DNA of 5,569 bases from Bacteroidota bacterium (lineage in GTDB: Bacteria; Bacteroidota; Bacteroidia; B-17B0; B-17BO), in contig CANHPI010000204.1 in NCBI GenBank assembly GCA_947462425.1, positions 1 to 5,569 on the forward strand, read 5' to 3'. A model generated the notes under the pieces. The model ran no database searches, was not told the DNA's origin, and saw only the letters and a list, made by a program, of their open reading frames with translations. The position numbers and the translations under genes were made by a program. Within the stretch, counting starts at the first letter, position 1. Each line of letters opens with the position of its first letter. This document shows positions 1 through 5,569 of this stretch, one piece after another.

Positions 1-653
1 AAGTTAGCTTGATCAATATGATTTGAATATAAATGTGCATCGCCCAAGGTATGAACAAAATCACCTAATTGTAAATCGCAAACCTGAGCAACCATCATCA
101 TTAATATAGCATAAGAAGCAATATTAAAAGGTACTCCTAAAAATATATCCGCGCTACGTTGATATAATTGACAACTTAATTTTCCATCAGCCACATAAAA
201 TTGAAAAAATGCATGACATGGCGGTAACTTCATATTATTTATATCAGCCACATTCCAGGCGCTTACAATTAAACGTCGCGAATCGGGATTATTTTTTATC
301 ATCTCAATAACTTGAGTAATTTGATCAATATGTTTACCATTCGGTGTTGGCCAATTGCGCCATTGGTAACCATAAACAGGTCCTAAATCTCCATTTTCAT
401 CTGCCCACTCATCCCAAATACGTACACCGTTATCTTGTAAATACTTAATATTTGTATCACCTTTTAAAAACCAAAGTAATTCGTGAATAATTGATTTAGT
501 ATGAAGTTTTTTAGTGGTTAATAATGGAAATCCCTCCGCTAAATTATAACGCATCTGATATCCAAAAACACTTACGGTTCCTGTTCCTGTTCTGTCTTCT
601 TTTTTAACGCCGTTATCCAAAACATGGCGCATTAAATCGTGGTATTGTTTCAT
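1..653 (-). CDS. thyA: Thymidylate synthase, 3' end cut off by the window edge
   Basis: The enzyme converts dUMP to dTMP in the cytoplasm, using 5,10-methylenetetrahydrofolate as both methyl donor and reductant. Translating the minus strand from ATG at 653-651 gives 217 codons without a stop. They start [15 protein letters not shown] and run off the left edge after HIDQAN. Numbering matches the E. coli enzyme (264 aa, from memory) with no visible gap. Arg21 lies in DRTGTGT, the nucleophile Cys146 in PPCHAFFQF (codon at 218-216), Arg166 in YQRSADIF, Asn177 in VPFNIASYA, and His207/Tyr209 in GDAHLYSNH. About 47 C-terminal residues are missing, including the end that closes over the folate. The start is the only ATG giving the family's usual N-terminus. 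No Shine-Dalgarno is present, and the DNA before the ATG is A-rich. It follows birA on the same strand after 143 bp and probably has its own promoter. A dihydrofolate reductase gene often follows thyA, but that position is outside the window. Confidence 0.97.
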   Translation of the reverse strand, partial: MKQYHDLMRHVLDNGVKKEDRTGTGTVSVFGYQMRYNLAEGFPLLTTKKLHTKSIIHELLWFLKGDTNIKYLQDNGVRIWDEWADENGDLGPVYGYQWRNWPTPNGKHIDQITQVIEMIKNNPDSRRLIVSAWNVADINNMKLPPCHAFFQFYVADGKLSCQLYQRSADIFLGVPFNIASYAILMMMVAQVCDLQLGDFVHTLGDAHLYSNHIDQAN

Positions 654-672
654 TGTTTTTTATTCAATTATC

Positions 673-776
673 ATGTAAATGTAAAAATCTTTCTGTTTTG
701 CATAAAGCATTTATTAAAACTTTATTACAAATCTATACTAGCATGTTAATAAGCCTAAATTTTTTTATGTAAATGT
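673..776. repeat. Pair of 10-bp direct repeats flanking the thyA promoter
   Basis: The ten bases ATGTAAATGT occur exactly at 673-682 and again at 767-776, 94 bp apart. One copy lies between the thyA start and its candidate promoter, the other just upstream of the promoter. They could be paired protein-binding sites, but the sequence is AT-rich and chance is possible. No function is assigned. Confidence 0.3.
728..759 (-). promoter_or_regulatory. Candidate thyA promoter (Bacteroidota type)
   Basis: Read on the minus strand, 735-728 is TAGATTTG, an exact match to the Bacteroidota -7 consensus TAnnTTTG. About 20 bp upstream (759-756) is TTTA, an imperfect -33 element where TTTG or TTG is expected. 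Transcription would begin near position 721, giving a leader of roughly 65-70 nt before the thyA ATG. The site lies in the 143-bp birA-thyA gap and points the right way. The weak -33 half is the main reason for caution. Confidence 0.45.
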
Positions 777-796
777 GTGATATAATAAAAATTACA

Positions 797-1555
797 CTAA
801 AATTTAATTTCTTTAATATCATATTCTTTAATACTCAAATCATTTAATTCTATAATTAATTTTCCGTTTTTTGAAATACCAAGAATTTTTCCTTCAAAAC
901 AAATATGGTTGAAATCTTTAAAAGAAATAGTTTGATTCAATCCAAACAAACACTTCAAATAATGATTATCAATTAAAGTTATTTTTTGTTCTTTCAATTT
1001 TAAATACCACTTTTCTAGTTTTTCGCACAGTAAATTTAAGATCTTATCCCTCTCAAAAACCATATTACTTATCAATTTAAGCGATGTTGCAGCTCTCTCA
1101 AACTCATTAAATGTATCTTGGTTAATGTTTAATCCAATTCCAATTACCGAATATTGGATAGCTGTATTTGAGAAGTTATTTTCAATTAAAATACCAGCTA
1201 TTTTTTGTTGATTTACTAAAATGTCATTTGGCCATTTAATTTTAATGTCATATTGACTAATAGGTAAAATATCAGCCAATACGTCATAAACTGCTAAAGC
1301 ACTTATTTTACTGAGATAAAACACATTATCTATTGGCAAAAATGTTGGTTTTAAAATTATAGAAGAAGTGATGTTTTGCCCTACATTACTAATCCATAGA
1401 GCACCACGCTGTCCTCTGCCACTTGTTTGATTATCTGTATACACAACAGTGCCTTCTATAACGTTAACATTCCTTAACAAGTTCATGGCATAAGTATTGG
1501 TACTTTCTACATCGTGTAAAAAAAGCAGATTCTTTCCAATAAACAATGTTTCCAT
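797..1555 (-). CDS. birA: Biotin--[acetyl-CoA-carboxylase] ligase, class I (no repressor domain)
   Basis: This cytoplasmic enzyme makes biotinyl-5'-AMP from biotin and ATP, then attaches biotin to a lysine of the carboxyl carrier protein of acetyl-CoA carboxylase and related enzymes. The 252-aa protein starts directly with the catalytic fold: ESTN at 17-20, the biotin/AMP-binding glycine-rich loop GRGQRG at 46-51, and KWPNDILV at 107-114. Lys118 in QQKIAGILIE is the expected counterpart of E. coli Lys183, and GIGLNIN follows at 139-145. The C-terminal part, from about residue 207, includes EGKILGISKNGKLIIE and fits the small SH3-like domain. The N-terminal helix-turn-helix of E. coli BirA is absent, so it should not act as a biotin-operon repressor in that way. 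The start ATG (1555-1553) faces rsfS across 74 bp. The gene symbol follows common usage; 'bpl' would be equally apt. The glycine loop has Gln49 where E. coli BirA has Arg118. Confidence 0.95.
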   Translation of the reverse strand: METLFIGKNLLFLHDVESTNTYAMNLLRNVNVIEGTVVYTDNQTSGRGQRGALWISNVGQNITSSIILKPTFLPIDNVFYLSKISALAVYDVLADILPISQYDIKIKWPNDILVNQQKIAGILIENNFSNTAIQYSVIGIGLNINQDTFNEFERAATSLKLISNMVFERDKILNLLCEKLEKWYLKLKEQKITLIDNHYLKCLFGLNQTISFKDFNHICFEGKILGISKNGKLIIELNDLSIKEYDIKEIKF

Positions 1556-1577
1556 TTAGGTAAAAAGGTTAAATTTG
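1549..1577 (+). promoter_or_regulatory. Candidate rsfS-ftsH promoter
   Basis: TAAATTTG at 1570-1577 is an exact match to the Bacteroidota -7 consensus TAnnTTTG. The matching -33 element is weak: TTTC at 1549-1552, 17 bp upstream and touching the birA start codon. Transcription would begin near 1584, about 46 nt before the rsfS ATG. It points toward, and its start overlaps that of, the birA promoter. No second -7 match for rsfS was seen in the 74-bp gap. Confidence 0.42.
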
Positions 1578-1592
1578 TTGCTTATAGCAAAA

Positions 1593-1622
1593 CAAAAGTA
1601 AAAAACGGAATAGTATTAGCAA
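1593..1622 (-). promoter_or_regulatory. Candidate birA promoter
   Basis: On the minus strand, TTG at 1622-1620 is followed after 19 bp by TACTTTTG at 1600-1593. Together they match the Bacteroidota pattern TTG-N17-23-TAnnTTTG. Transcription would start near 1586, about 30 nt before the birA ATG. This is the best-formed promoter in the window, with both elements and their spacing right. Its upstream element lies in the leader of rsfS, a few bases before that gene's start codon. Confidence 0.55.
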
Positions 1623-1629
1623 TAAAAGT

Positions 1630-2205
1630 ATGGCAAAAATACCAGTAAAAAAAGTAGCTACTAAAAAAGCGGTGACTAAAAAAGCATCTTCAACAAAAAA
1701 GGCAACGCCAAAAAAAGCGGCTGCTAAAAAAATTGTCAAAGTTCCTTTAACAGAAAAAGAAGAAGCTCAAAAAGAAGCTAATCGAATTGCGAATACCGAA
1801 AATAAAAAGAAAGTTTCTGGTGGTGCCAAACGTCCTAAAAAAATAACGACTGTAGCGCAAACAACAAGTTTGTTAGATTCAATTGTGCAGGGTATGCAGG
1901 ATAAAAAAGCGAAAAACATTACCATCATTAATCTTAGTGGTTTAGAGCATCGAGTAGCTGATTATTTTGTGATTTCTGATGCAGATAGTACAACTCATGT
2001 TACAGCAATTGCCGATTCATTAGAAGAATCTGCTATGAAAAAAACAGGTGAAAAACCATATCATAGCGAAGGATACCAAAATGCAGAATGGATTTTAGTT
2101 GATTATGTAAACATAGTTTGCCATGTATTTATGCGTGAAACAAGAGAGTTTTATAACATTGAAGGTCTTTGGGCTGACGGAGAAATAACAAATATTCCTG
2201 ATTAA
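1630..2205 (+). CDS. rsfS: Ribosomal silencing factor RsfS with a long Lys/Ala-rich N-terminal extension
   Basis: RsfS (formerly RsfA, YbeB or Iojap-like) binds ribosomal protein uL14 on the large subunit and blocks subunit joining, lowering translation in starvation. The RsfS domain fills residues ~78-185. It begins TTSLLDSIVQGMQ and contains DYFVISDADS (111-120), the NAEWILVDY stretch (151-159) and FYNIEGLW (174-181). Typical family members are ~105-125 aa, but this one has 191. The extra ~75 residues are highly basic: 14 lysines in the first 37, in KK pairs every 5-6 residues (7-36), then a charged stretch with EKEEAQKEA. The first ATG is preferred because the next Met (residue 89) falls inside the first helix of the domain and no stop interrupts the extension. 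The stop is 19 bp before ftsH, so the two genes are probably one operon. The tail could bind rRNA or DNA; this is inference. Confidence 0.93.
   Translation: MAKIPVKKVATKKAVTKKASSTKKATPKKAAAKKIVKVPLTEKEEAQKEANRIANTENKKKVSGGAKRPKKITTVAQTTSLLDSIVQGMQDKKAKNITIINLSGLEHRVADYFVISDADSTTHVTAIADSLEESAMKKTGEKPYHSEGYQNAEWILVDYVNIVCHVFMRETREFYNIEGLWADGEITNIPD
1648..1737 (+). repeat. Histone H1-like KKA-type repeat coding segment in rsfS
   Basis: Codons 7-36 of rsfS encode six consecutive units of 5-6 residues, each starting with Lys-Lys: KKVAT, KKAVT, KKASST, KKATP, KKAAA and KKIVK. The TPKK at residues 26-29 matches the S/T-P-K-K motif known from histone H1 tails. Similar Lys/Ala/Pro repeats occur in bacterial histone H1-like proteins. 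The DNA is correspondingly rich in AAAAAAG runs, which may make it prone to slippage and length variation. Confidence 0.8.
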
Positions 2206-2224
2206 AAACAAAAAACAAAATTAT

Positions 2225-4399
2225 ATGTTATATAATTCGACAATGAGCGACGAAGAGCAAAATAATATACCGAAAAATGATAACCCTAGCTCTTCATCAG
2301 AAGAGGAGAGGAAAAAGCAATTTGAAAAAATGAAAAATCGTTTTGGAAAAAAACCATCTAACCCATTTGGTGGCTCGGGTAGTGGAGGAAATGGTGGTAA
2401 TAGCTTTTACTGGATTTACGGTTTAGTAATAGTTGGACTTTTGGGATTTGTGTTCTTTGGACAGGAATTTGAAGGTAGAATTTATGAAGCAGATCAAACA
2501 CAATTTGAACAAAACATGCTTGCAAAAGGCGATGTTAAGGAAATTGTAATTGTAAATGAGAAAGTTGCAGAAATAACAATTAAACAAGATAGTTTAAAGC
2601 TCCCTCGTTATTCTGCATTAGATAAGACTGGTAAAGTTGTTCCGTTTTTCCCAGAACCAAAAAATTCTCCGGGTCCACATTTTAAGCTATCTTTAGCGGA
2701 TAAAAAAGATTTTATTGAGCAAGTTCGTAAAGTTCAAGAAACAGCTAACATTCCACTTAATGCTCGTGTTTCTCCAACTCGAGAAGACAGAACTGAATGG
2801 AGCGATCATTTAGGTTGGATGCTACCAATTGCCATCATGGTTATTTTATGGATTGTTATGATGCGAAGAATGGGCGGTGGAGGAAGTGGTGGCGCTGGTC
2901 AAATATTTAATATCGGTAAATCTAAAGCTGTACTTTTTGATAAAGATTCAAATGTAAACGTTACGTTTAATGATGTTGCTGGTTTGGATGGTGCAAAAAT
3001 TGAAGTGATGGAAATCGTTGATTTTCTTAAAAATCCAAAAAAATATACCGATTTAGGCGCTAAAATTCCTAAGGGAGCTTTATTGGTTGGTCCTCCAGGA
3101 ACTGGCAAAACCTTATTAGCGAAAGCAGTTGCAGGTGAAGCAAAAGTACCTTTCTTTTCTTTATCAGGTTCCGACTTTGTAGAAATGTTTGTAGGTGTTG
3201 GTGCCTCTCGTGTACGTGATTTATTTAAACAAGCTAAAGAAAAAGCACCATGTATTATTTTTATTGATGAAATTGATGCAATTGGCAGAGCGCGTGGTAA
3301 AAATGCAGCTGCAGGTGGAAATGATGAACGTGAAAATACTTTAAATCAGTTATTAACTGAAATGGATGGTTTTGGAACAAATAGTGGTGTTATTTTATTA
3401 GCAGCAACAAACCGTGCTGATATTTTAGATAGAGCATTAATGCGAGCAGGACGTTTTGATAGACAAATTTATGTTGATATGCCAGATGTATTTGAAAGAA
3501 AAGAAATATTTCAAGTGCATTTAAAGAAAATTAAAACGGATACTACTGTTGATATCGATTTTTTAGCGAAACAAACCCCCGGATTTAGTGGAGCTGATAT
3601 TGCTAATATTTGTAATGAAGCAGCTTTAATTGCAGCTCGTGCCAACAAAAAACAAGTAACAAAACAAGATTTTTTAGATGCAGTAGATAGAATAATAGCT
3701 GGTTTAGAAAAGAAAAATAAAATAATCACTCCTTCAGAAAAACGAGTAATTGCTTTTCACGAAGCAGGACATGCTACAGTTAGCTGGATGTGTGAACATG
3801 CCTCACCTTTAATTAAAGTAACCATTGTGCCTCGTGGAAAGTCATTAGGGGCTGCATGGTATTTGCCTGAAGAGCGACAAATTACAACCACTGAACAAAT
3901 AGTTGACGAAATGTGCGCTACATTAGGAGGAAGAGCTGCTGAGGAAATTATTTTTGGTAAAATTTCAACTGGTGCGTTGAGTGATTTAGAAAAAATCACT
4001 CGTCAGGCATACGCTAGTATTGTTTACTATGGCTTAAATGATAAAATTGGGAACGTAAGTTATTATGATAGTTCAGGTCAAAGCGAATATAGTTTTAACA
4101 AACCCTATAGTGAAAACACAGCAAGAATAATTGACGAAGAAGTTAAAAAAATGATAGATATTGCTTATGCTCGAACAAAAGCAATATTATTAGCTAACAA
4201 AGAAAAATTAAATTTATTAGCCGAGAAGTTATTAGAAAAAGAAGTTATTTTTAAAGAAGATTTGGAAACAATTTTTGGAAAACGTCCTTTTGAAAAAGAT
4301 ATTGCTGAAGAAAAAGAGCAAGAGAAAGAAAACAAGGATAGAGAAAAAGAAAAAAACTTAAATGCAAATCTTCTTTCTCAAGACGATGATACTATTTAA
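2225..4399 (+). CDS. ftsH: ATP-dependent zinc metalloprotease FtsH
   Basis: FtsH is a hexameric inner-membrane AAA+ protease that extracts and degrades misfolded membrane proteins and some soluble regulators. In order, the protein has an acidic, charged N-terminus (1-46), a Gly/Ser/Asn-rich linker (47-60), TM1 (~61-79), a periplasmic domain (~80-196), TM2 (~197-213), the AAA+ module and the M41 peptidase domain. Visible motifs are Walker A GPPGTGKT (289-296), pore loop FVGVG (322-326), Walker B IIFIDEID (344-351), arginine fingers Arg407 and Arg410, and zinc motif HEAGH (512-516) with Glu513 catalytic. Asp587 in [10 protein letters not shown] is the likely third zinc ligand. All key residues are present, so it should be active. 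At 724 aa it is longer than E. coli FtsH (644-647) because of the N-terminal linker and a Lys/Glu-rich C-terminal tail (~686-724). A second start at 2243 (MSDEEQNN, 718 aa) is equally possible and perhaps more natural. Probably co-transcribed with rsfS. Confidence 0.98.
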   Translation: MLYNSTMSDEEQNNIPKNDNPSSSSEEERKKQFEKMKNRFGKKPSNPFGGSGSGGNGGNSFYWIYGLVIVGLLGFVFFGQEFEGRIYEADQTQFEQNMLAKGDVKEIVIVNEKVAEITIKQDSLKLPRYSALDKTGKVVPFFPEPKNSPGPHFKLSLADKKDFIEQVRKVQETANIPLNARVSPTREDRTEWSDHLGWMLPIAIMVILWIVMMRRMGGGGSGGAGQIFNIGKSKAVLFDKDSNVNVTFNDVAGLDGAKIEVMEIVDFLKNPKKYTDLGAKIPKGALLVGPPGTGKTLLAKAVAGEAKVPFFSLSGSDFVEMFVGVGASRVRDLFKQAKEKAPCIIFIDEIDAIGRARGKNAAAGGNDERENTLNQLLTEMDGFGTNSGVILLAATNRADILDRALMRAGRFDRQIYVDMPDVFERKEIFQVHLKKIKTDTTVDIDFLAKQTPGFSGADIANICNEAALIAARANKKQVTKQDFLDAVDRIIAGLEKKNKIITPSEKRVIAFHEAGHATVSWMCEHASPLIKVTIVPRGKSLGAAWYLPEERQITTTEQIVDEMCATLGGRAAEEIIFGKISTGALSDLEKITRQAYASIVYYGLNDKIGNVSYYDSSGQSEYSFNKPYSENTARIIDEEVKKMIDIAYARTKAILLANKEKLNLLAEKLLEKEVIFKEDLETIFGKRPFEKDIAEEKEQEKENKDREKEKNLNANLLSQDDDTI

Positions 4400-4415
4400 A
4401 TTTTTTTAGAACTTT

Positions 4416-4423
4416 TATCTTTG
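4416..4423 (+). promoter_or_regulatory. Promoter-like -7 box TATCTTTG just downstream of ftsH
   Basis: TATCTTTG exactly matches the Bacteroidota -7 consensus TAnnTTTG and lies 16 bp after the ftsH stop codon, pointing right. No good -33 TTG lies 17-23 bp upstream, where the sequence is the T-rich end of ftsH. Transcription would begin near 4430 and could reach the terminator at 4716-4738, giving an RNA of roughly 300 nt with no obvious coding content. A chance match is quite possible in DNA this AT-rich. Confidence 0.3.
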
Positions 4424-4557
4424 TATTACATGTTTCATCAATGAATTGTTGTGTTTTCAATAAAGTTAAAATTTAATATTATTTAAAATAGAGGTTGATA
4501 AATGGTACAATTTAATGTGTTCATATATCATTATTTTACTTGTTTAAATTTATATAA

Positions 4558-4602
4558 TTTTTCGTTTTCGCGTCTTTGATTATTAAAATTGATAACGAAA
4601 AA
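4558..4602. repeat. 9-bp inverted repeat with 27-base loop
   Basis: TTTTTCGTT at 4558-4566 is the exact reverse complement of AACGAAAAA at 4594-4602, leaving a 27-base loop. An RNA from either strand could form this stem, though it is mostly A-U pairs. On neither strand does it look like a classic terminator. It sits near the middle of the ftsH-DUF975 gap. Confidence 0.45.
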
Positions 4603-4710
4603 AATAGAAATACCTATGGAAACTTATAATTGTTGTATAGTTTTACTTTCAAATAAAGGTTTAATGCCTTACGAATATTAGGTTTGCAATAAGACTTTAC
4701 TAAATATAAT

Positions 4711-4738
4711 AAAAATGTCCCCGAAGGGACAAGTTTTT
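4711..4738 (-). terminator. Rho-independent terminator with UUCG tetraloop, likely bidirectional
   Basis: On the minus strand the RNA is a perfect 6-bp stem UGUCCC/GGGACA closed by the very stable C(UUCG)G tetraloop (4731-4716), followed at once by five U residues (4715-4711). It lies 60 bp beyond the stop codon of the minus-strand DUF975 gene and is well placed to end that transcript. On the plus strand the same stem has a CGAA loop and is followed by AG and five T (4734-4738), so it could also stop transcripts coming from ftsH. It is the only GC-rich hairpin seen in the intergenic DNA. Confidence 0.85.
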
Positions 4739-4791
4739 ACAAGTGCATATATTTTAACTAAATTAATTCTAAAGTTTATATAAGCTTAGGT

Positions 4792-5391
4792 TTAAATATT
4801 TTCAGATGTTAGTGAGTTTGCTTTTACATCATCATAAAATTTCGCCATACTAACTTGCATGTAAGGCATAAGCCATAAAAAGCCTATTCCTAATGTTAAA
4901 ACACAAAGTAATGTCCAGCCTATAAATCTCAACCCTAAACAAAAATATTTCCATTTGTAACCATTCATCATCTTTTTACTTTTGTTAATTGCATCCATTG
5001 CACCAATTGAATTATCATCTGCTAATATGTAAAATGTCATTGAATAAGATATGGCTGCAATAATTCCAGGTATTATAAGTAAAAGTGTCCATAATAAAAT
5101 AAACAAAAGCATTAATAGATAAGCACCTAATGCTGTTCCAAAATTATTAAAACCTTGAAATATTTTTTCTAGTTTAGGATCTTGGTCCCTTGAAATGGAT
5201 AACGAAAAAGTAGCAAGACCTAAAGCAAATGGCCCTGAAATTATTAACGATGCAATTGGTCCAACAATTGGAATAATTTGTAGTGTCGTAGCGATTAAGA
5301 AATAAACAATTAATGTTCCGATAGCTAATCCCCATTTTCCTTTTAGAGATTCTCTTGCCATTTGCATTAAAATAACATTTTCTGTTTTCAT
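4792..5391 (-). CDS. DUF975-type multi-pass membrane protein
   Basis: No biochemical role is known to me for this family. The 199-aa protein resembles DUF975 (PF06161) integral membrane proteins. It has a short N-terminal amphipathic lead with the ARESLKGKWGLAIG stretch at 12-25, then hydrophobic segments at ~22-38, ~43-65, ~87-122 (long enough for one kinked or two helices) and ~148-178. The loop at ~66-86 (SRDQDPKLEKIFQGF) and the loop at ~123-147 (SIGAMDAINKSKKMMNGYKW) are charged and polar. In this family the SIGAMDAINKSKKMM-like segment is well conserved. A short polar tail ends the protein. There is no signal peptide and no catalytic motif. The start at 5391 is preceded on its strand by an A-rich sequence without a Shine-Dalgarno, like other genes here. 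The gene converges on ftsH and ends 60 bp before a strong terminator. Family assignment is by eye; function is unassigned. Confidence 0.85.
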   Translation of the reverse strand: MKTENVILMQMARESLKGKWGLAIGTLIVYFLIATTLQIIPIVGPIASLIISGPFALGLATFSLSISRDQDPKLEKIFQGFNNFGTALGAYLLMLLFILLWTLLLIIPGIIAAISYSMTFYILADDNSIGAMDAINKSKKMMNGYKWKYFCLGLRFIGWTLLCVLTLGIGFLWLMPYMQVSMAKFYDDVKANSLTSENI

Positions 5392-5569
5392 TTTTTTAAA
5401 TTTATAGTTTATTCTTACTCTTATGGTTTTTCAGAATTCTCCCCGTTTTTATAGTTGTTTCTAGACTCAACTTTTGATTTTCAGTTTTTTTTAAAAAAAT
5501 ATTTTTCAGAACAATTAAAGTTGAACTTAACGGTTTATTATGTTAGTTTTCCCTTTCATTAAACTCTAG
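5392..5569. other. Upstream region of the DUF975 gene, no gene seen
   Basis: This 178-bp AT-rich stretch has no supportable open reading frame on either strand. No exact TAnnTTTG box for the minus-strand gene was found. The only notable items are a T8A7 palindrome at 5485-5499 and three copies of TTTTCAG (5428-5434, 5478-5484, 5503-5509), read as CTGAAAA toward the gene. Confidence 0.5.

Larger units (their letters stand above)
4400..4791. other. AT-rich intergenic region between convergent ftsH and the DUF975 gene
   Basis: These 392 bp contain no open reading frame that looks like a protein gene. Tiny plus-strand frames exist: 11 codons from 4441, 25 codons from 4502 and 21 codons from 4616. 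The first and third both encode an Asn-Cys-Cys stretch, but nothing supports translation. What can be seen is a TATCTTTG promoter-like box right after ftsH, an inverted repeat around 4558-4602, a second promoter-like box TAGGTTTG at 4679-4686, and one clear hairpin terminator at 4716-4731. It may be simply the two 3' ends of converging genes, or it may hold a short untranslated RNA. Confidence 0.6.

Noticed and set aside
775..797. Weak hairpin at the end of birA as its terminator
   Set aside because: The arms GTGTGAT/ATTACAC overlap the stop codon, form only six pairs with one A-C mismatch on the transcribed strand, and are not followed directly by a U tract.
1648..1737. The KKA repeat region as a separate histone-like gene fused by assembly error
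   Set aside because: The frame is continuous into the RsfS domain, no stop or start separates them, and the first helix of the domain begins before the next in-frame ATG.
2899..3108. 69-codon open frame on the minus strand opposite ftsH
   Set aside because: It is antisense to the region just before and including Walker A of a clearly intact ftsH, and its translation resembles no known protein.
3511..3999. Two minus-strand open frames (3511-3729 and 3757-3999) opposite ftsH
   Set aside because: Both lie inside the conserved AAA+/protease coding sequence on the other strand and look like shadows of it; no start context or family signal was seen.
4679..4738. TAGGTTTG (4679-4686) as promoter of a very short RNA ending at the hairpin
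   Set aside because: No -33 element is visible, and the product would be only about 45 nt, nearly all terminator.
5485..5499. T8A7 palindrome as a terminator
   Set aside because: It consists only of A-T pairs with no loop or GC stem; it is more likely low-complexity or bent DNA.
5540..5569. Partial gene at the right edge
   Set aside because: All three minus-strand frames hit a stop within nine codons of the edge, and the plus-strand ATG at 5540 has only nine codons, so nothing can be supported.

Overview
The window is AT-rich chromosomal DNA, most likely from a member of the Bacteroidota (Flavobacteriia-like or a relative). Four things suggest this. Genes lack Shine-Dalgarno sequences and have A-rich stretches before their start codons. 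Several intergenic sites match the Bacteroidota -7 promoter element TAnnTTTG. The biotin ligase lacks a DNA-binding domain. Divergent biotin ligase and rsfS-ftsH genes are an arrangement I recall from this phylum. This is an inference from signals and protein character, not a database match.

Layout, left to right. (1) 1-653, minus strand: thymidylate synthase (thyA), whose last ~47 codons lie off the left edge. (2) 654-796: intergenic stretch with a candidate thyA promoter and a 10-bp direct repeat. (3) 797-1555, minus strand: a complete class I biotin-protein ligase (birA type). (4) 1556-1629: a 74-bp divergent intergenic region where candidate promoters for birA and rsfS face each other. 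(5) 1630-2205, plus strand: ribosomal silencing factor RsfS with an unusual ~75-residue Lys/Ala-rich extension resembling histone H1 tails. (6) 2225-4399, plus strand: the membrane AAA+ zinc protease FtsH, closely spaced behind rsfS and probably in the same operon. (7) 4400-4791: 392 bp of very AT-rich DNA without a convincing gene. It has a TATCTTTG box just after ftsH, an inverted repeat in the middle, and a strong hairpin terminator at 4716-4731. (8) 4792-5391, minus strand: a multi-pass membrane protein of the DUF975 type. (9) 5392-5569: its upstream region, with no gene seen.

Functionally these are mostly housekeeping genes: dTMP synthesis, biotin loading of carboxylases, ribosome dormancy and membrane-protein quality control. 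RsfS (shutting down translation) and FtsH (proteolysis) are a plausible co-transcribed stress or maintenance pair. I see no CRISPR array, transposase, phage gene, toxin-antitoxin pair, tRNA or rRNA. I do not find a clear new system. The most distinctive features are the histone-like RsfS tail, the face-to-face promoters, and the possible untranslated RNA between ftsH and the UUCG hairpin.
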